From NCBI GenBank assembly GCA_963839475.1, contig CAWIVH010000021.1, positions 248,001 to 312,000 of the forward strand: 64,000 nucleotides of DNA, in the 5' to 3' direction. Source of the stretch: CAWIVH01 sp963839475. Its GTDB lineage: Bacteria > Acidobacteriota > UBA6911. Made by a program: the position numbers and the translations under genes. This document shows, piece after piece, positions 8,865-18,385 of this stretch. The notes under the pieces were generated by a model, which was given only the letters and a program-made list of their open reading frames with translations, was not told the DNA's origin and made no database searches. Numbering within the stretch: the first letter of the stretch is position 1; each line of letters opens with the position of its first letter.

Positions 8865-9335
8865 CTACTCCGCAATGTCGTGAATCGTCGTCAGGCTGCG
8901 AAGTTCGTACTCCCTGCGGCCGGAGGGCGTAACGATTTCAACGGTGTCTCCCACCATTTTTCCCATCAGGCTTTTGCCGATCGGGGAAGTTACGGAAATC
9001 ATCCCGCCGGCGAAATTGGATTCCTCGGGGGTCACCAGCCTGTACTCTACCTCCTTATCCTGGTCGAAGTCGAATAGGATCACACGGGACCCGTAGGCCA
9101 CCCTGTCTGTTGGGATCTTGTCCAGGTTGACCAGAGATAAAGCGGCCATCCGTTGTTGCAGCTGCGCCTTTCTGCCTTCCAGAAACCTCTGTCTTTCCTT
9201 AGCGGCCTTATATTCGGCATTCTCGCTGAGGTCCCCATGCTCGCGCGCACGGAGAATTTCCCTGGGAAGGTCAACCCTTAATTCACGCTCGATTAAATCG
9301 AGGTCGTCCTGAAGTCGTTTCCGAACGTCCTTCAT
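8865..9335 (-). CDS. greA: Transcription elongation factor GreA
   Basis: Cleavage-stimulating factor that rescues backtracked RNA polymerase through the secondary channel. The N-terminal coiled coil (residues 1-75) carries the acidic tip in LSENAEYKAAKERQ, the classic GreA signature. The C-terminal FKBP-like domain contains YRLVTPEESN and SPIGKSLMGKMVGDTVEI. Length 156 aa is normal. It lies immediately downstream of nuoN on the same strand (28 bases apart), so it may be read partly from the nuo transcript. Confidence 0.97.
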   Translation of the reverse strand: MKDVRKRLQDDLDLIERELRVDLPREILRAREHGDLSENAEYKAAKERQRFLEGRKAQLQQRMAALSLVNLDKIPTDRVAYGSRVILFDFDQDKEVEYRLVTPEESNFAGGMISVTSPIGKSLMGKMVGDTVEIVTPSGRREYELRSLTTIHDIAE

Positions 9336-9363
9336 TCCATGCTCCAGTCTGCTTGATGTGGAT

Positions 9364-10812
9364 TTATTTTAGGGCAAGCGATGAATGCCCGGCAAGGTTC
9401 AGAATGGGGGAAGGATAGATTCCCAGCATCAGAATGGCGGCTGCCGCGATCGCAATGACTGCAAGCACCGGAATGCTGGGCGAATCGAATTCCACAGCCT
9501 CAACCTGAGGCTCTCGCATGTACATCGAAACAATGATGCGGAAATAATAGGCCACGGAAACCACGCTGTTCAAAACGCCCAGGATGGCCAATCCAATGTA
9601 CCCCTGCTGGATGGCCGCGCCAAAAAGATAGAACTTTCCGATAAAACCGCCTGTCAGCGGGATGCCTGCAAGGGAGATGAGGAATAGCGTCAGCGCGGAG
9701 GCCAGGACCGGATTTCGCTTTCCCAGGCCCGCAAAATCGTTCACGGTCACTTTTGAATCCCCCTTACCGCTCAGCGTCAAAACGATGGTAAGGGCCCCGA
9801 GGTTCATAACGGAGTAGGACACCAGGTAAAATAAGACGGCCGCAAAGCCTGCGTTGCTATTGGATACCAAGCCTATCAGGATGTATCCGGCATGAGCGAT
9901 GGAAGAATAGGCGAGCATGCGCTTGATGTTGTTCTGACGCAGTGCAACGACGTTGCCCAGGGTCATAGAGAGAATCGAGGAGACCCACAATATGATCGTC
10001 CAGTACTCCGGCCCGAGAGCCGGCAACGCCTGTACGAGAATGCGCATCAGTGCGGCAAATCCGGCGGCTTTGGGACCGATCATCATGAAGGCAGTCACCG
10101 CGGTCGGAGCCCCTTCGTATACATCGGGCGCCCAGGCGTGAAATGGCACCAGAGCGATTTTGAAACAGAATCCGACCAAGAGCAGGCCGAGGCCCAGGAT
10201 CAAGGTGACTTGCGGCGCTCCCTGGAAGGCGGTGACATCCCTGATCACCGGATACTGGGTACTGCCCGTGCTGCCGTAAACCAGGGCGATGCCATAGAGC
10301 AGGAAGCCTGTGGCGAACGATCCCAACAGGAAGTATTTCAGCGCGGATTCATTCGAGCGAACATCACCTCGCTTGAATCCCGCGAGCACATAGGTAGCTA
10401 TCGAGAGGATCTCAATGCCCAGAAAGGTGAGAATCAGGTCCTGGCTGCCGGCCATCATCGACATGCCCATACAGGCGAACAGAAGCAGGGAATGGTATTC
10501 ACCCCTGGAGCAGGCTTCACGCTCGTTGAAACGGATGGCGATCAAGATGCAGATCGCTGTTATGACGAGAAACAGCCACTGGAAGAAAATGCTGAAATTG
10601 TCGGCGAGAAACATGCCGAATATCCCGGCCCGGGAAGAGCCGCCCCATTGGAACTTCAGGCAATAGGCTGCTGCCGCTGTGGCCACGACGCCGATCTGGC
10701 CGAGGCGGGCTTTTTTCGACGGGTCCGTAAACGGCTCGAGCAGCATGATCACCATTCCGGCTAAAGCTAGAAGGATTTGAGGAAGAAGCGGTATCCATTG
10801 GGTGCCGGTCAT
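9364..10812 (-). CDS. nuoN: NADH-quinone oxidoreductase subunit N
   Basis: Antiporter-like membrane subunit of respiratory complex I. I place the start at 10812 (protein MTGTQWIPLLPQ...), because this ATG overlaps the nuoM stop as ATGA and the longer frame upstream is only the nuoM coding region read out of frame. The 482-residue protein has about 14 hydrophobic helices. The discontinuous-helix region with conserved lysine (KIALVPFHAWAPDVYEGAP) and a second lysine in RQNNIKRMLAYSSIAH are typical of the Mrp antiporter-like subunits. It is the last gene of the nuoE-J-K-L-M-N group. Confidence 0.96.
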   Translation of the reverse strand: MTGTQWIPLLPQILLALAGMVIMLLEPFTDPSKKARLGQIGVVATAAAAYCLKFQWGGSSRAGIFGMFLADNFSIFFQWLFLVITAICILIAIRFNEREACSRGEYHSLLLFACMGMSMMAGSQDLILTFLGIEILSIATYVLAGFKRGDVRSNESALKYFLLGSFATGFLLYGIALVYGSTGSTQYPVIRDVTAFQGAPQVTLILGLGLLLVGFCFKIALVPFHAWAPDVYEGAPTAVTAFMMIGPKAAGFAALMRILVQALPALGPEYWTIILWVSSILSMTLGNVVALRQNNIKRMLAYSSIAHAGYILIGLVSNSNAGFAAVLFYLVSYSVMNLGALTIVLTLSGKGDSKVTVNDFAGLGKRNPVLASALTLFLISLAGIPLTGGFIGKFYLFGAAIQQGYIGLAILGVLNSVVSVAYYFRIIVSMYMREPQVEAVEFDSPSIPVLAVIAIAAAAILMLGIYPSPILNLAGHSSLALK

Positions 10813-12389
10813 CGAAGCCCTGCCTTGCCGGGAAAGGAATTGATCATTTGAACGCGAAATCCGCCCTCGGGTCCACGTGCATGCTGAAGACGATCCTGGA
10901 CCAGCTGGATGCTGGCATCCATGCGCCGCAGGAAGGGAGCTGAGAAAACCCCGATCCAGAGCATCATGACAAATATCGGGATTAGAATCAGTTTTTCCCG
11001 CATGCACAAGTCGGGCATTTCCAGGTTCGCCGGTTGAGTGACTTTTCCGAGGAAAACCCGCTGGTACATCCACAACATATAAACCGCGCCGAGGATCATG
11101 CCGGTCGCGGCGACTGCCGCAAACATCCGGTTTTGTGTGTAGGTCCCCACCAGCACCAGGACCTCTCCGACAAATCCGTTAAGGCCGGGAAGCCCGATAG
11201 AGGAAAGCGTCACAATCAGGAAAAACGCTGCCAGAACAGGATTCTTGTGGGCAAGCCCTCCGAATTCGGCGATCAGGCGTGTGTGGCGGCGATCATAAAT
11301 CATTCCCACCAGAAGAAACAGCGCGCCCGTCGACAAACCGTGATTCAGCATCTGCACCGTAGCGCCTTCCATCCCCTGGATGGTGAAGGCGAATATTCCC
11401 AGCACCACCAACCCCATGTGGCTCACGGAGGAATAGGCAACCAGCTTCTTCAGGTCAGGCTGGACCATGGAAACCAGCGCGCCGTAGACGATTCCTACCA
11501 ACGCGAGCAGGCTTATGTAGGGTGCACAAGCGACGGCTGCCGAGGGAAACAGGGGCAGGCAAAACCGCAGAAGGCCATAGGTTCCCATCTTCAGCAGGAC
11601 ACCTGCCAGCACGACAGATCCGGCGGTGGGCGCTTCGACGTGCGCATCCGGCAGCCAGGTATGGAATGGAAAGAGCGGCACTTTGATAGCAAATGCCACA
11701 AAGAATGCCATGAAGAGCCAGAACTCTTCGCGGTAGTTCAACTGCAGGGTATTCGACATGAGATTGCGGGAAATCTGCACCAGGTCGAAAGTGGTGGCGC
11801 CGTTGGCAAAGTAGAGATAGACGATCGCCAGCAACATCAGCAGGGAGCCGGCCATGGTATACAGTATAAATTTGATGGCAGCATAAATCCTGCGCTCATG
11901 CCCCCAGACCCCGATGAGAAAGTACATAGGGATCAGCATGACTTCCCAGAAGACGTAGAACAGAACCAGATCGAGCGCGCAAAAAACGCCTATCATTCCG
12001 GTTTCAAGCATCAGCAGGCTAATCAGAAAGGGGCGAACGCGCTTGGTGATGGAATTCCAGGAGGCAAGAATGGCCAACGGTGAGATAAATGTCGTCAAGA
12101 GCACCAGGAAGAGACTGATGCCGTCAATTCCCATGTGGTGGCTGATGGAGAAGAATCCAGTCTGAATCCAGCTGGCAGATTCCTCGAATTGCATGCCACC
12201 TTTGGCCGGGTCAAAATGAAAAACAAGATGAAGAGAAACCAGGAAAGTTGCCACAGATCCGATAAGTGCAGCCAGTTTTATCCCCTTTTCAGCCCTGCCG
12301 GGGATGAGCAGCAGCGCCAGCGCGACCAGCGCGGGAAGATAGGTGACCAAGCTCAGTATGTTTCGTATCTCCATAGTAATCCAGGTCAT
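10809..12389 (-). CDS. nuoM: NADH-quinone oxidoreductase subunit M
   Basis: Antiporter-like proton-pumping subunit of complex I. The start at 12389 (MTWITMEIRN...) gives an ATGA overlap with the nuoL stop, and its own stop overlaps nuoN the same way, so the three are translationally coupled. About 14 membrane helices. The signature segments KVPLFPFHTWLPDAHVEAPT (lysine helix) and QPDLKKLVAYSSVSHMG are present, plus a conserved glutamate in FYVFWEVMLIP. 526 aa from this start. Confidence 0.96.
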   Translation of the reverse strand: MTWITMEIRNILSLVTYLPALVALALLLIPGRAEKGIKLAALIGSVATFLVSLHLVFHFDPAKGGMQFEESASWIQTGFFSISHHMGIDGISLFLVLLTTFISPLAILASWNSITKRVRPFLISLLMLETGMIGVFCALDLVLFYVFWEVMLIPMYFLIGVWGHERRIYAAIKFILYTMAGSLLMLLAIVYLYFANGATTFDLVQISRNLMSNTLQLNYREEFWLFMAFFVAFAIKVPLFPFHTWLPDAHVEAPTAGSVVLAGVLLKMGTYGLLRFCLPLFPSAAVACAPYISLLALVGIVYGALVSMVQPDLKKLVAYSSVSHMGLVVLGIFAFTIQGMEGATVQMLNHGLSTGALFLLVGMIYDRRHTRLIAEFGGLAHKNPVLAAFFLIVTLSSIGLPGLNGFVGEVLVLVGTYTQNRMFAAVAATGMILGAVYMLWMYQRVFLGKVTQPANLEMPDLCMREKLILIPIFVMMLWIGVFSAPFLRRMDASIQLVQDRLQHARGPEGGFRVQMINSFPGKAGLR

Positions 12390-14326
12390 CCCCTGTGCAT
12401 GGCAATGTAGAATAGAACCGATACGGCCCCGAGGAGAATCCACGCCGCGTAACTCCGGATCAGCCCATTCTGAACGTTCTTGAGATAGCCGGCCCACCCC
12501 TCGAACGTTCGCCCTACTCCATTGACGATTCCATCAATAAACCCGACATCAAACCACTTCCACAGCAATTTATCCGAGCCGCGAACCGTCGGCTGGATAA
12601 TCGTGGCATCATAAACTTCGTCCACGTAGTATTTGTGGACCAGGAGGCGGTGCAAGCCTCCCATCCGTTGGGCAAAAGAATCGGCCAGAGCCGGACGAGC
12701 GATGTACAGCCTGTGGGCCAGCAAAATTCCGGCGATGGCCACAAGCACCGAAATTCCGGCGAATCCCATTTCCAGGCTATGTGATACCTCCGCATGATGC
12801 GGCTTGTAGGCAAATTCCAGGGAAGGCTCCAGGAAGTGTTCGAACTGGTTGGTGCCTAACATCATCCATGCGGGTAACCCGACAAGTCCTCCCGCAACCG
12901 AAAGCACGCCGAGAATCATCAACGGCACGGTCATGGTGGACGGGGATTCATGCAGATGGTGGCGGGTATGATCGTCGAATCGCTCGGATCCGAAGAAGGT
13001 CAAGAAAATCAGGCGGAACATGTAAAATGCTGTCAAACCTGCGGTTATCAACCCAATTATCCAGATTACGGGATGGCCATTCGACCAGGCAGACCAGAGA
13101 ATCTCGTCCTTGCTGAAAAAACCTGCAAATGGAAAAATCCCGCTGATAGCGAGGGTGGCTACCATCATCGTAAAGTAGGTGATGGGTGTATATTTGCGCA
13201 GGCCCCCCATTTTCTGCATGTCCTGCTCGCCACTCATGGCATGGATAACGCTTCCGGCACCGAGAAAGAGCAGCGCTTTGAAAAACGCGTGGGTCATCAG
13301 GTGGAAAATGCCGGCTGAAAATGCGCCTACGCCCGCAGCCACAAACATATATCCGAGCTGGCTCACCGTGGAGTAAGCGAGGACCCGTTTGATGTCCGTT
13401 TGAGCCAGGCCAATGGTGGCCGCCATCAGGGCTGTGAGAACCCCTACAACCATAACCACCTGCATGGCAATCGGAGACCGGCTGAATATGGGCGAGCAGC
13501 GAACCACCATATAAACGCCTGCGGTCACCATGGTTGCGGCATGGATCAGTGCCGATACGGGGGTAGGGCCTTCCATGGCATCCGGCAACCAGACATATAG
13601 CGGGATCTGGGCGCTTTTTCCTGTCGCTCCGAAAAACAGGAGCAGGCCTATGGCTGTCAAGACGCCCATGCCGGCTTCAACCGGAAAAGCATTGGAGTTC
13701 CCGGCGATCGTGCTGAAAACTTCGGTGAAATTGACGCTCCTGAAGGTGACGAAAACCAGAAAGACGCCCAGGATGAAGCCGACATCTCCCACCCGGTTCA
13801 CGATAAAGGCCTTCTTGCCCGCATCCCCGGCACTCTTGCGCTCGAAATAATAGCCAATCAAGAGGTAGGAGCACAGGCCGACACCTTCCCAGCCGACAAA
13901 CATCAGCAAGAAATTGCCGGCAAGGATGAGGATCAACATGGCGAAAAGAAAAAGGTTCAGGTACGAGAAGAAGCGGTAGTAGCCATCCTCGGCGTGCATG
14001 TAACCGACCGAGTAAATGTGAATCAGGAATCCCACTCCTGTCACAACCAGGAGCATCACTGCGGAAAGCGGATCCAGCAGAAGTTCCGCCTTGGCCACGA
14101 AATCACCGGAAGCGATCCATGTGAAGAGCGATTGGGCGAAATGCCGTGATTCGGGGGCGAGTTTGAGAAGATCCAGAACGGCTGCCACGGCAACGGCGAA
14201 CGCCGCTCCTGATGTTCCGCACGCAACTGCAGTTACCGCGCTTTTCGGCAGCTTTTTCCCTAAAATGCCGTTGACCGCCGCGCCGGCAAGAGGCAATAGC
14301 GGGATGACCCAGAGATATTCCATCAT
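12386..14326 (-). CDS. nuoL: NADH-quinone oxidoreductase subunit L
   Basis: Largest antiporter-like subunit of complex I (646 aa), which pumps protons and carries the long lateral helix along the membrane arm. FVGWEGVGLCSYLLIGYY and AQIPLYVWLPDAMEGPTPVSALIHAATMV carry the conserved glutamate, lysine and histidines. The C-terminal ~150 residues hold the amphipathic connecting helix and final anchor. It follows nuoK by 16 bases. Confidence 0.97.
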   Translation of the reverse strand: MMEYLWVIPLLPLAGAAVNGILGKKLPKSAVTAVACGTSGAAFAVAVAAVLDLLKLAPESRHFAQSLFTWIASGDFVAKAELLLDPLSAVMLLVVTGVGFLIHIYSVGYMHAEDGYYRFFSYLNLFLFAMLILILAGNFLLMFVGWEGVGLCSYLLIGYYFERKSAGDAGKKAFIVNRVGDVGFILGVFLVFVTFRSVNFTEVFSTIAGNSNAFPVEAGMGVLTAIGLLLFFGATGKSAQIPLYVWLPDAMEGPTPVSALIHAATMVTAGVYMVVRCSPIFSRSPIAMQVVMVVGVLTALMAATIGLAQTDIKRVLAYSTVSQLGYMFVAAGVGAFSAGIFHLMTHAFFKALLFLGAGSVIHAMSGEQDMQKMGGLRKYTPITYFTMMVATLAISGIFPFAGFFSKDEILWSAWSNGHPVIWIIGLITAGLTAFYMFRLIFLTFFGSERFDDHTRHHLHESPSTMTVPLMILGVLSVAGGLVGLPAWMMLGTNQFEHFLEPSLEFAYKPHHAEVSHSLEMGFAGISVLVAIAGILLAHRLYIARPALADSFAQRMGGLHRLLVHKYYVDEVYDATIIQPTVRGSDKLLWKWFDVGFIDGIVNGVGRTFEGWAGYLKNVQNGLIRSYAAWILLGAVSVLFYIAMHRG

Positions 14327-14342
14327 GCTCGTCGGCCGCCTC

Positions 14343-14642
14343 CTACCACTTCATCAGATCCGCGTCATCGACGCTGAGCGTGTTCCGATTACGATAAAGC
14401 GCCACGGTAATCGCAAGTCCGACCGCAGCTTCAGCGGCTGCGACCACCATAACAAAAAAAACAAAGATCTGCCCTTGAGCCTGGTTCAGGTATTTCGCGA
14501 AGGCCACAAAGCTCAGATTTACGGCGTTAAGCATCAATTCGATGCACAGGAAAATGGAAATCACGTTTCTTTTGAGGATGACGCCGATGCATCCGATCGT
14601 GAAAAGCATGGCGCTCAAGATGAGATAATGAAAGATACTCAT
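14343..14642 (-). CDS. nuoK: NADH-quinone oxidoreductase subunit K
   Basis: Small three-helix membrane subunit of complex I. Helix 2 holds the conserved glutamate in FLCIELMLNAVNLSF, and helix 3 holds a second one in VVAAAEAAVGLAI; both are needed for proton transfer in the family. 99 aa is the usual length. It starts 2 bases after nuoJ ends. Confidence 0.97.
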   Translation of the reverse strand: MSIFHYLILSAMLFTIGCIGVILKRNVISIFLCIELMLNAVNLSFVAFAKYLNQAQGQIFVFFVMVVAAAEAAVGLAITVALYRNRNTLSVDDADLMKW

Positions 14643-14644
14643 GG

Positions 14645-15151
14645 TCAGCTCTTCCTCTTTGCGAGAATCACAACGCCGATAATCGCAACCAGAATCAAAA
14701 TAGAGGTCGCTTCAAAGGGCAGGAGATAGTCGTGAAACAGGATCCCTCCGATATAGCGGATGTTTCCATACCCTTCCGGTGAGTGAGCGGCAAAGCGGGG
14801 AACCCTCGCCTGCTGATAACCGCGAAGCAGTGTATACAAAAGGAGCAGGCAACTGGTACCGAGCAAAACGCCGTAATAGGCGAGCGATTTTTTCTTGTCG
14901 TTGAGTGTTGCGGTAGAGAAAGGGTCCAGCAGCATAATGACGAAAAGAAATAAAACCATAATCGCGCCGGCATACACAATGATCTGGACCGCAGCGATGA
15001 ACGGAGCTTCAAGAAGAAGGTATATGCCCGCAAGAGCGCTCAGGCAGACGATGAGTGAAATCGCGGAATAAAACACGCGCCTTTGGGCCAGAACGTTCAA
15101 CGCCGCCACCAGGGCTACGCCGGCAAATAAATAAAAAATCCAGATTTCCAT
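14645..15151 (-). CDS. nuoJ: NADH-quinone oxidoreductase subunit J
   Basis: Five-helix membrane subunit of complex I. The conserved third-helix segment AVQIIVYAGAIMVLFLFVIM, which contains the pi-bulge tyrosine, is clear. 168 aa. The ATG overlaps the nuoE stop by one base (TAATG), so translation is coupled to nuoE. Confidence 0.95.
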   Translation of the reverse strand: MEIWIFYLFAGVALVAALNVLAQRRVFYSAISLIVCLSALAGIYLLLEAPFIAAVQIIVYAGAIMVLFLFVIMLLDPFSTATLNDKKKSLAYYGVLLGTSCLLLLYTLLRGYQQARVPRFAAHSPEGYGNIRYIGGILFHDYLLPFEATSILILVAIIGVVILAKRKS

Positions 15152-15615
15152 TAGCTCAGATTATCCAGAATCCCGTCCAGTTTTTCGGCTGTGAGGTTTT
15201 CATAGTAACGTTCGTTGATCTGCACGACAGGAGCTGTTCCACAAGAGGCGAGGCATTCGACCTCGATCAGAGTAAAACGATTATCCGCAGTTGTTTCCCC
15301 GGGATTTATACCCAACCGCTGCTGCAGGTGCTGCATGATGTCATTGGCCCGGCACAGCAGGCAGGAAATATTTGTGCAAACCTGGATGACATACTTGCCC
15401 ACCGGCCGCCTGAAAAACATGGTGTAGAAGCTGACAACTTCAAGCACTTCGTTCGGCGAGAGTTGAAAAATTGCTGCAATCTCCTCAATGGCTCCGCCCG
15501 GAAGATACCCAATCTCCGCCTGGGCAACATGGAGCGAAGGGATAAGCGCCGATCTCTTTTGAGGATACCGGTTCATCAGGTTTTGAATCTGGCTTCGGGC
15601 CTTTTCAGATAGCAT
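15151..15615 (-). CDS. nuoE: NADH-quinone oxidoreductase subunit E (24 kDa, 2Fe-2S)
   Basis: Peripheral-arm subunit with the N1a [2Fe-2S] cluster, working with NuoF in NADH oxidation. All four ligands are visible: the pair in VCTNISC (C-x4-C) and the pair in CLASC (C-x3-C). The N-terminal helical domain includes LPGGAIEEIAAIFQLSPNEVLEVVSFYTMF, split here as the usual family signature around VVSFYTMF. 154 aa. It is first in the minus-strand operon and is followed by J rather than by nuoF/G, so the rest of complex I lies elsewhere. A strong promoter lies about 100 bases upstream. Confidence 0.96.
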   Translation of the reverse strand: MLSEKARSQIQNLMNRYPQKRSALIPSLHVAQAEIGYLPGGAIEEIAAIFQLSPNEVLEVVSFYTMFFRRPVGKYVIQVCTNISCLLCRANDIMQHLQQRLGINPGETTADNRFTLIEVECLASCGTAPVVQINERYYENLTAEKLDGILDNLS

Positions 15616-15722
15616 GCCGGGTCCGTTTTGACTCCAGTGGGGCCGATTTGCGGGCGGAAACAGTCACAAATAATTACAAACAAAGAAGTTGAAACAAATC
15701 GGGCCGCATGAGGTAAAGCACG

Positions 15723-15751
15723 ATATTATTGTCAGGCCTGTGCGCTGTCAA
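15723..15751 (-). promoter_or_regulatory. Strong sigma-70-type promoter of the nuoEJKLMN operon
   Basis: On the minus strand a perfect TTGACA is followed by a 17-base spacer and TAATAT (five of six matches). The predicted start site is near 15716, giving a leader of about 100 bases to nuoE. It is the closest match to the consensus that I found in the window. Confidence 0.68.
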
Positions 15752-15860
15752 GGTCTTTTCATGGCAGAAGATACAGCCATGATAACCGGCTGTCCGGGAT
15801 CTTGCCAGGACCTCGTTCCGAAACGGGATCAGCCCTTGAACTCCTGCAAAGCCAGTCTGT

Positions 15861-17039
15861 ATGATACCAGCCGAAATGAGAGCCAAAACGCTTAAAGTGG
15901 AATTGGGGATTCGGAGCTACCCGGTCGTTGTCGGACAGGGAGTATTGGAGAAAGCGGGGGAATTGCTGCGCAGGCAGGGATTTGATGCGGCCCCGCTGAT
16001 AATCACAAACCCGAAGGTCTGGCGGCTGCATGGGAAGGCACTGGTGGCCTCGCTTGAGTGGGTCTTTGGTCCCTGCCGGGTCATCCATATCGGGGACGGG
16101 GAGAGGTTCAAGAGCCACGAGACCCTGCTCCGGATTTATGAGGCAATGTTCCGGGCTCGTGCCGATCGTCGATCCTGGCTTTTGGCTTTCGGGGGGGGCG
16201 TGGTCGGTGACATCGCTGGATTCGCTGCTGCTACATTCATGAGGGGAATACCCTATGCCAGCGTTCCCACAACCCTCCTGGCTCAGGTGGATAGTTCTGT
16301 AGGAGGCAAGGTTGGCATTAATGTGCCCCAGGGGAAAAACCTGATTGGTGCCTTTCACCAACCGTTCGCGGTCTTGTCCGACACCGATATTCTCCGGACC
16401 CTTCCGCCCCGGGAGTTTGCCTCGGGACTTTATGAAATTGTAAAAACAGGCGCAATCTGCTCCAAATCCCTGCTGGGATATCTGGAAATAAAGCTTCCGC
16501 AGATCGTGAAATGCCATCCGGCCGAATTGACCCATGTCATCATCGAAGCTTGCCGCATTAAAGCCGGCGTGGTTTCAGGCGATGAGCGAGAAGACGATCT
16601 CCGGATGATCCTCAATTACGGACATACGGTCGGGCATGCGCTGGAATCGGCAACCGGCTTCCGGCGATTCAAGCACGGCGAGGCTGTTGCCTGGGGAATG
16701 ATCGCCGCGCTGGAATTCGGCTTGGAACTCGGTAGGATGACTCCCCCGGAAGCCGAACGGCTTGCTTCCTTGATTTATCGAGTGGAGTCGCTTCCCAGCC
16801 TCAAAGGGATGGACGGCGGCGAAGTCTGGAAAGCCCTGTGCCGGGACAAAAAATTCAGAGCCGGAAATATCCGGATGGTGCTTCTCCCGGAATTGGGCCG
16901 TTCGGAAATAGTATCGAATATCGATCCCGGGCTGCTGCAGCGCTTTCTCAACCGGTTTCTTTCAGGGAAACATACCACCGGCGCCAGATCCGCTGCCGTC
17001 CGGAAACAGCGAAAGGGAAACGGTGGCAGAACAGACTGA
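15861..17039 (+). CDS. aroB: 3-dehydroquinate synthase
   Basis: Second enzyme of the shikimate pathway, converting DAHP to 3-dehydroquinate with NAD+ and a divalent metal. The NAD-binding segment GGGVVGDIAGFAAATFMRGI and the active-site region QVDSSVGGKVGIN are present, as are the metal histidines in LNYGHTVGHALE and RFKHGEAVAWGM. The second possible start is the ATG at 15876; neither has a strong ribosome-binding site. The C-terminus has ~25 extra basic residues. It overlaps the next gene by 17 bases. Confidence 0.95.
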   Translation: MIPAEMRAKTLKVELGIRSYPVVVGQGVLEKAGELLRRQGFDAAPLIITNPKVWRLHGKALVASLEWVFGPCRVIHIGDGERFKSHETLLRIYEAMFRARADRRSWLLAFGGGVVGDIAGFAAATFMRGIPYASVPTTLLAQVDSSVGGKVGINVPQGKNLIGAFHQPFAVLSDTDILRTLPPREFASGLYEIVKTGAICSKSLLGYLEIKLPQIVKCHPAELTHVIIEACRIKAGVVSGDEREDDLRMILNYGHTVGHALESATGFRRFKHGEAVAWGMIAALEFGLELGRMTPPEAERLASLIYRVESLPSLKGMDGGEVWKALCRDKKFRAGNIRMVLLPELGRSEIVSNIDPGLLQRFLNRFLSGKHTTGARSAAVRKQRKGNGGRTD

Positions 17040-17787
17040 GCTGGCCAGATCCCATGCAGTGAGGGAAATGTTCGGGGCCATCGCAGGACGCTACGATTTC
17101 CTGAACCACTTCCTTTCCTTAAATATGGACCGCCTTTGGCGCCGCGCATGCTTGCGCCAGGTCCGGGAAAGCCTCGAAGTCCAAAATCCCAAGGTGCTGG
17201 ACATAGGCTGCGGGACCGCCGACCTCTCCATGGAATTTTCCCGGCTGGGTCCAGTCTTTGGCTGCGATTTCTGCCATCCCATGCTCAAACTGGGAAAGGA
17301 AAAGATCGCTGCCGCCACGGGAAGCTATCCGGTTTCCCTGCTCGAAGGCGATGCCCTGCAGCTTCCATTTGCCGACGGAGCGTTCGACGCCGTCGTTTCG
17401 GCCTTTGTGTTGCGCAATCTAGCTAATCTGACCAAAGGGATCGCTGAAATGAGGCGAATCCTGAAACCAGGCGGAGTTATGGGCCTTTTGGATTTTGGCC
17501 TGCCAAGCACGCCAGTGCTGGGCCGGGTATACCTTTTTTATTTTCAGCATGTGCTGCCGCGTTTGGGACGCTTTTTCTCAGGGGTGGATGGCCCTTACAG
17601 ATACCTGCCCGACAGCGTTCAGACCTTTCCGCCAGCCGAGGAGCTCAGCCGGCTGATAGGGAAGGCGGGGTTCATGGATGTAAAACTGCGTCGGCTTACC
17701 GGCGGGGTCGCGGTTCTAATGGTTGCACGGGCTTCATACTCTGTAACTGAATCCGATCCAACCTCGCAGGCGCAAAGGGAGGGTTAG
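17023..17787 (+). CDS. menG: Demethylmenaquinone methyltransferase (UbiE/MenG family)
   Basis: SAM-dependent methyltransferase for the last step of menaquinone synthesis. The GTG start at 17023 follows GAAAGGGA. Motif I is LDIGCGTADLSM (about residues 60-71), the family signature FGAIAGRYDFLNHFLSLNMDRLWRR lies at the N-terminus (split here around RYDFLNHFLS), and MRRILKPGGVMGLLDFG is the post-motif. It overlaps the end of aroB, so the two are co-transcribed; chorismate from the aro pathway feeds menaquinone. A menaquinone partner fits the nearby nuo genes. A dual role with ubiquinone cannot be excluded from sequence. Confidence 0.93.
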   Translation: MAEQTELARSHAVREMFGAIAGRYDFLNHFLSLNMDRLWRRACLRQVRESLEVQNPKVLDIGCGTADLSMEFSRLGPVFGCDFCHPMLKLGKEKIAAATGSYPVSLLEGDALQLPFADGAFDAVVSAFVLRNLANLTKGIAEMRRILKPGGVMGLLDFGLPSTPVLGRVYLFYFQHVLPRLGRFFSGVDGPYRYLPDSVQTFPPAEELSRLIGKAGFMDVKLRRLTGGVAVLMVARASYSVTESDPTSQAQREG

Positions 17788-17797
17788 GTTTGCGCGG

Positions 17798-18385
17798 CTA
17801 AGAGGGGCCAAGCCATCCCGGGAGGGCCCCGCTTTTGCGGGCTTCCTTTTCAAGATCCTCCAATTCTCTCTTGGCCTTTGCCAAATTCTCTTTGGTCAAA
17901 TCCTGTTCGTAGAAACTCTTTTGAATGTCGCGCTGAATGTCCTGCTGCCTGAAGCCATTGGCTTCTCTATAAAACTGGGTTTGCAGATCCGAAATCCGCA
18001 GAGTGATCACGTTGGCGGCGTTTTCCAGTTCCTTGATTTTTTGGCGGGCATCACTCATGGTCTGGCGCCACCAGCTTTCGGTTCTGCCCTGCATATCCCT
18101 GGGCTCATCCTTGTCCGCCTTGCGGCTTCCTTCCGTATTGGCTGCCGGGGAGGCGGAGGCTTCCCCTTCAGGCTTCTGGGCTGGCGGTGCCGGCAGGGTG
18201 GTGGTGCTTATTGCACCCGCTCTATATTTTGCGGTGTCCAGATTTGTGATCACCTTGACGTCGGCAGCTACCTGTTTCCGACGCTCTTTCTCCTTTTTCG
18301 CCAGATCTCCCAGAGATTGGGATTGAGCTATGGCTGAAGCAGCAAAGACCGCCACAGCAATAAAAAGCAGGGACGACTTTTTCAT
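17798..18385 (-). CDS. Secreted coiled-coil protein of unknown function
   Basis: I do not recognise a characterised family. From the start at 18385 (after AGAGGTGG) the 195-residue protein begins with a signal peptide (MKKSSLLFIAVAVFAASAIAQ). A short motif LGDLAKKEKERRKQ follows, then a low-complexity Pro/Ala/Glu linker (about residues 65-100) and a long charged C-terminal helix (about 105-185) that should form a coiled coil. It is a single gene between menG and the pilin-like genes and converges with menG. A periplasmic structural or assembly role would be a guess. Confidence 0.6.
   Translation of the reverse strand: MKKSSLLFIAVAVFAASAIAQSQSLGDLAKKEKERRKQVAADVKVITNLDTAKYRAGAISTTTLPAPPAQKPEGEASASPAANTEGSRKADKDEPRDMQGRTESWWRQTMSDARQKIKELENAANVITLRISDLQTQFYREANGFRQQDIQRDIQKSFYEQDLTKENLAKAKRELEDLEKEARKSGALPGWLGPS

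Noticed and set aside
10813..11073. N-terminal extension of nuoN
   Set aside because: It overlaps the nuoM coding region out of frame; the ATGA-coupled start at 10812 gives the normal family length.
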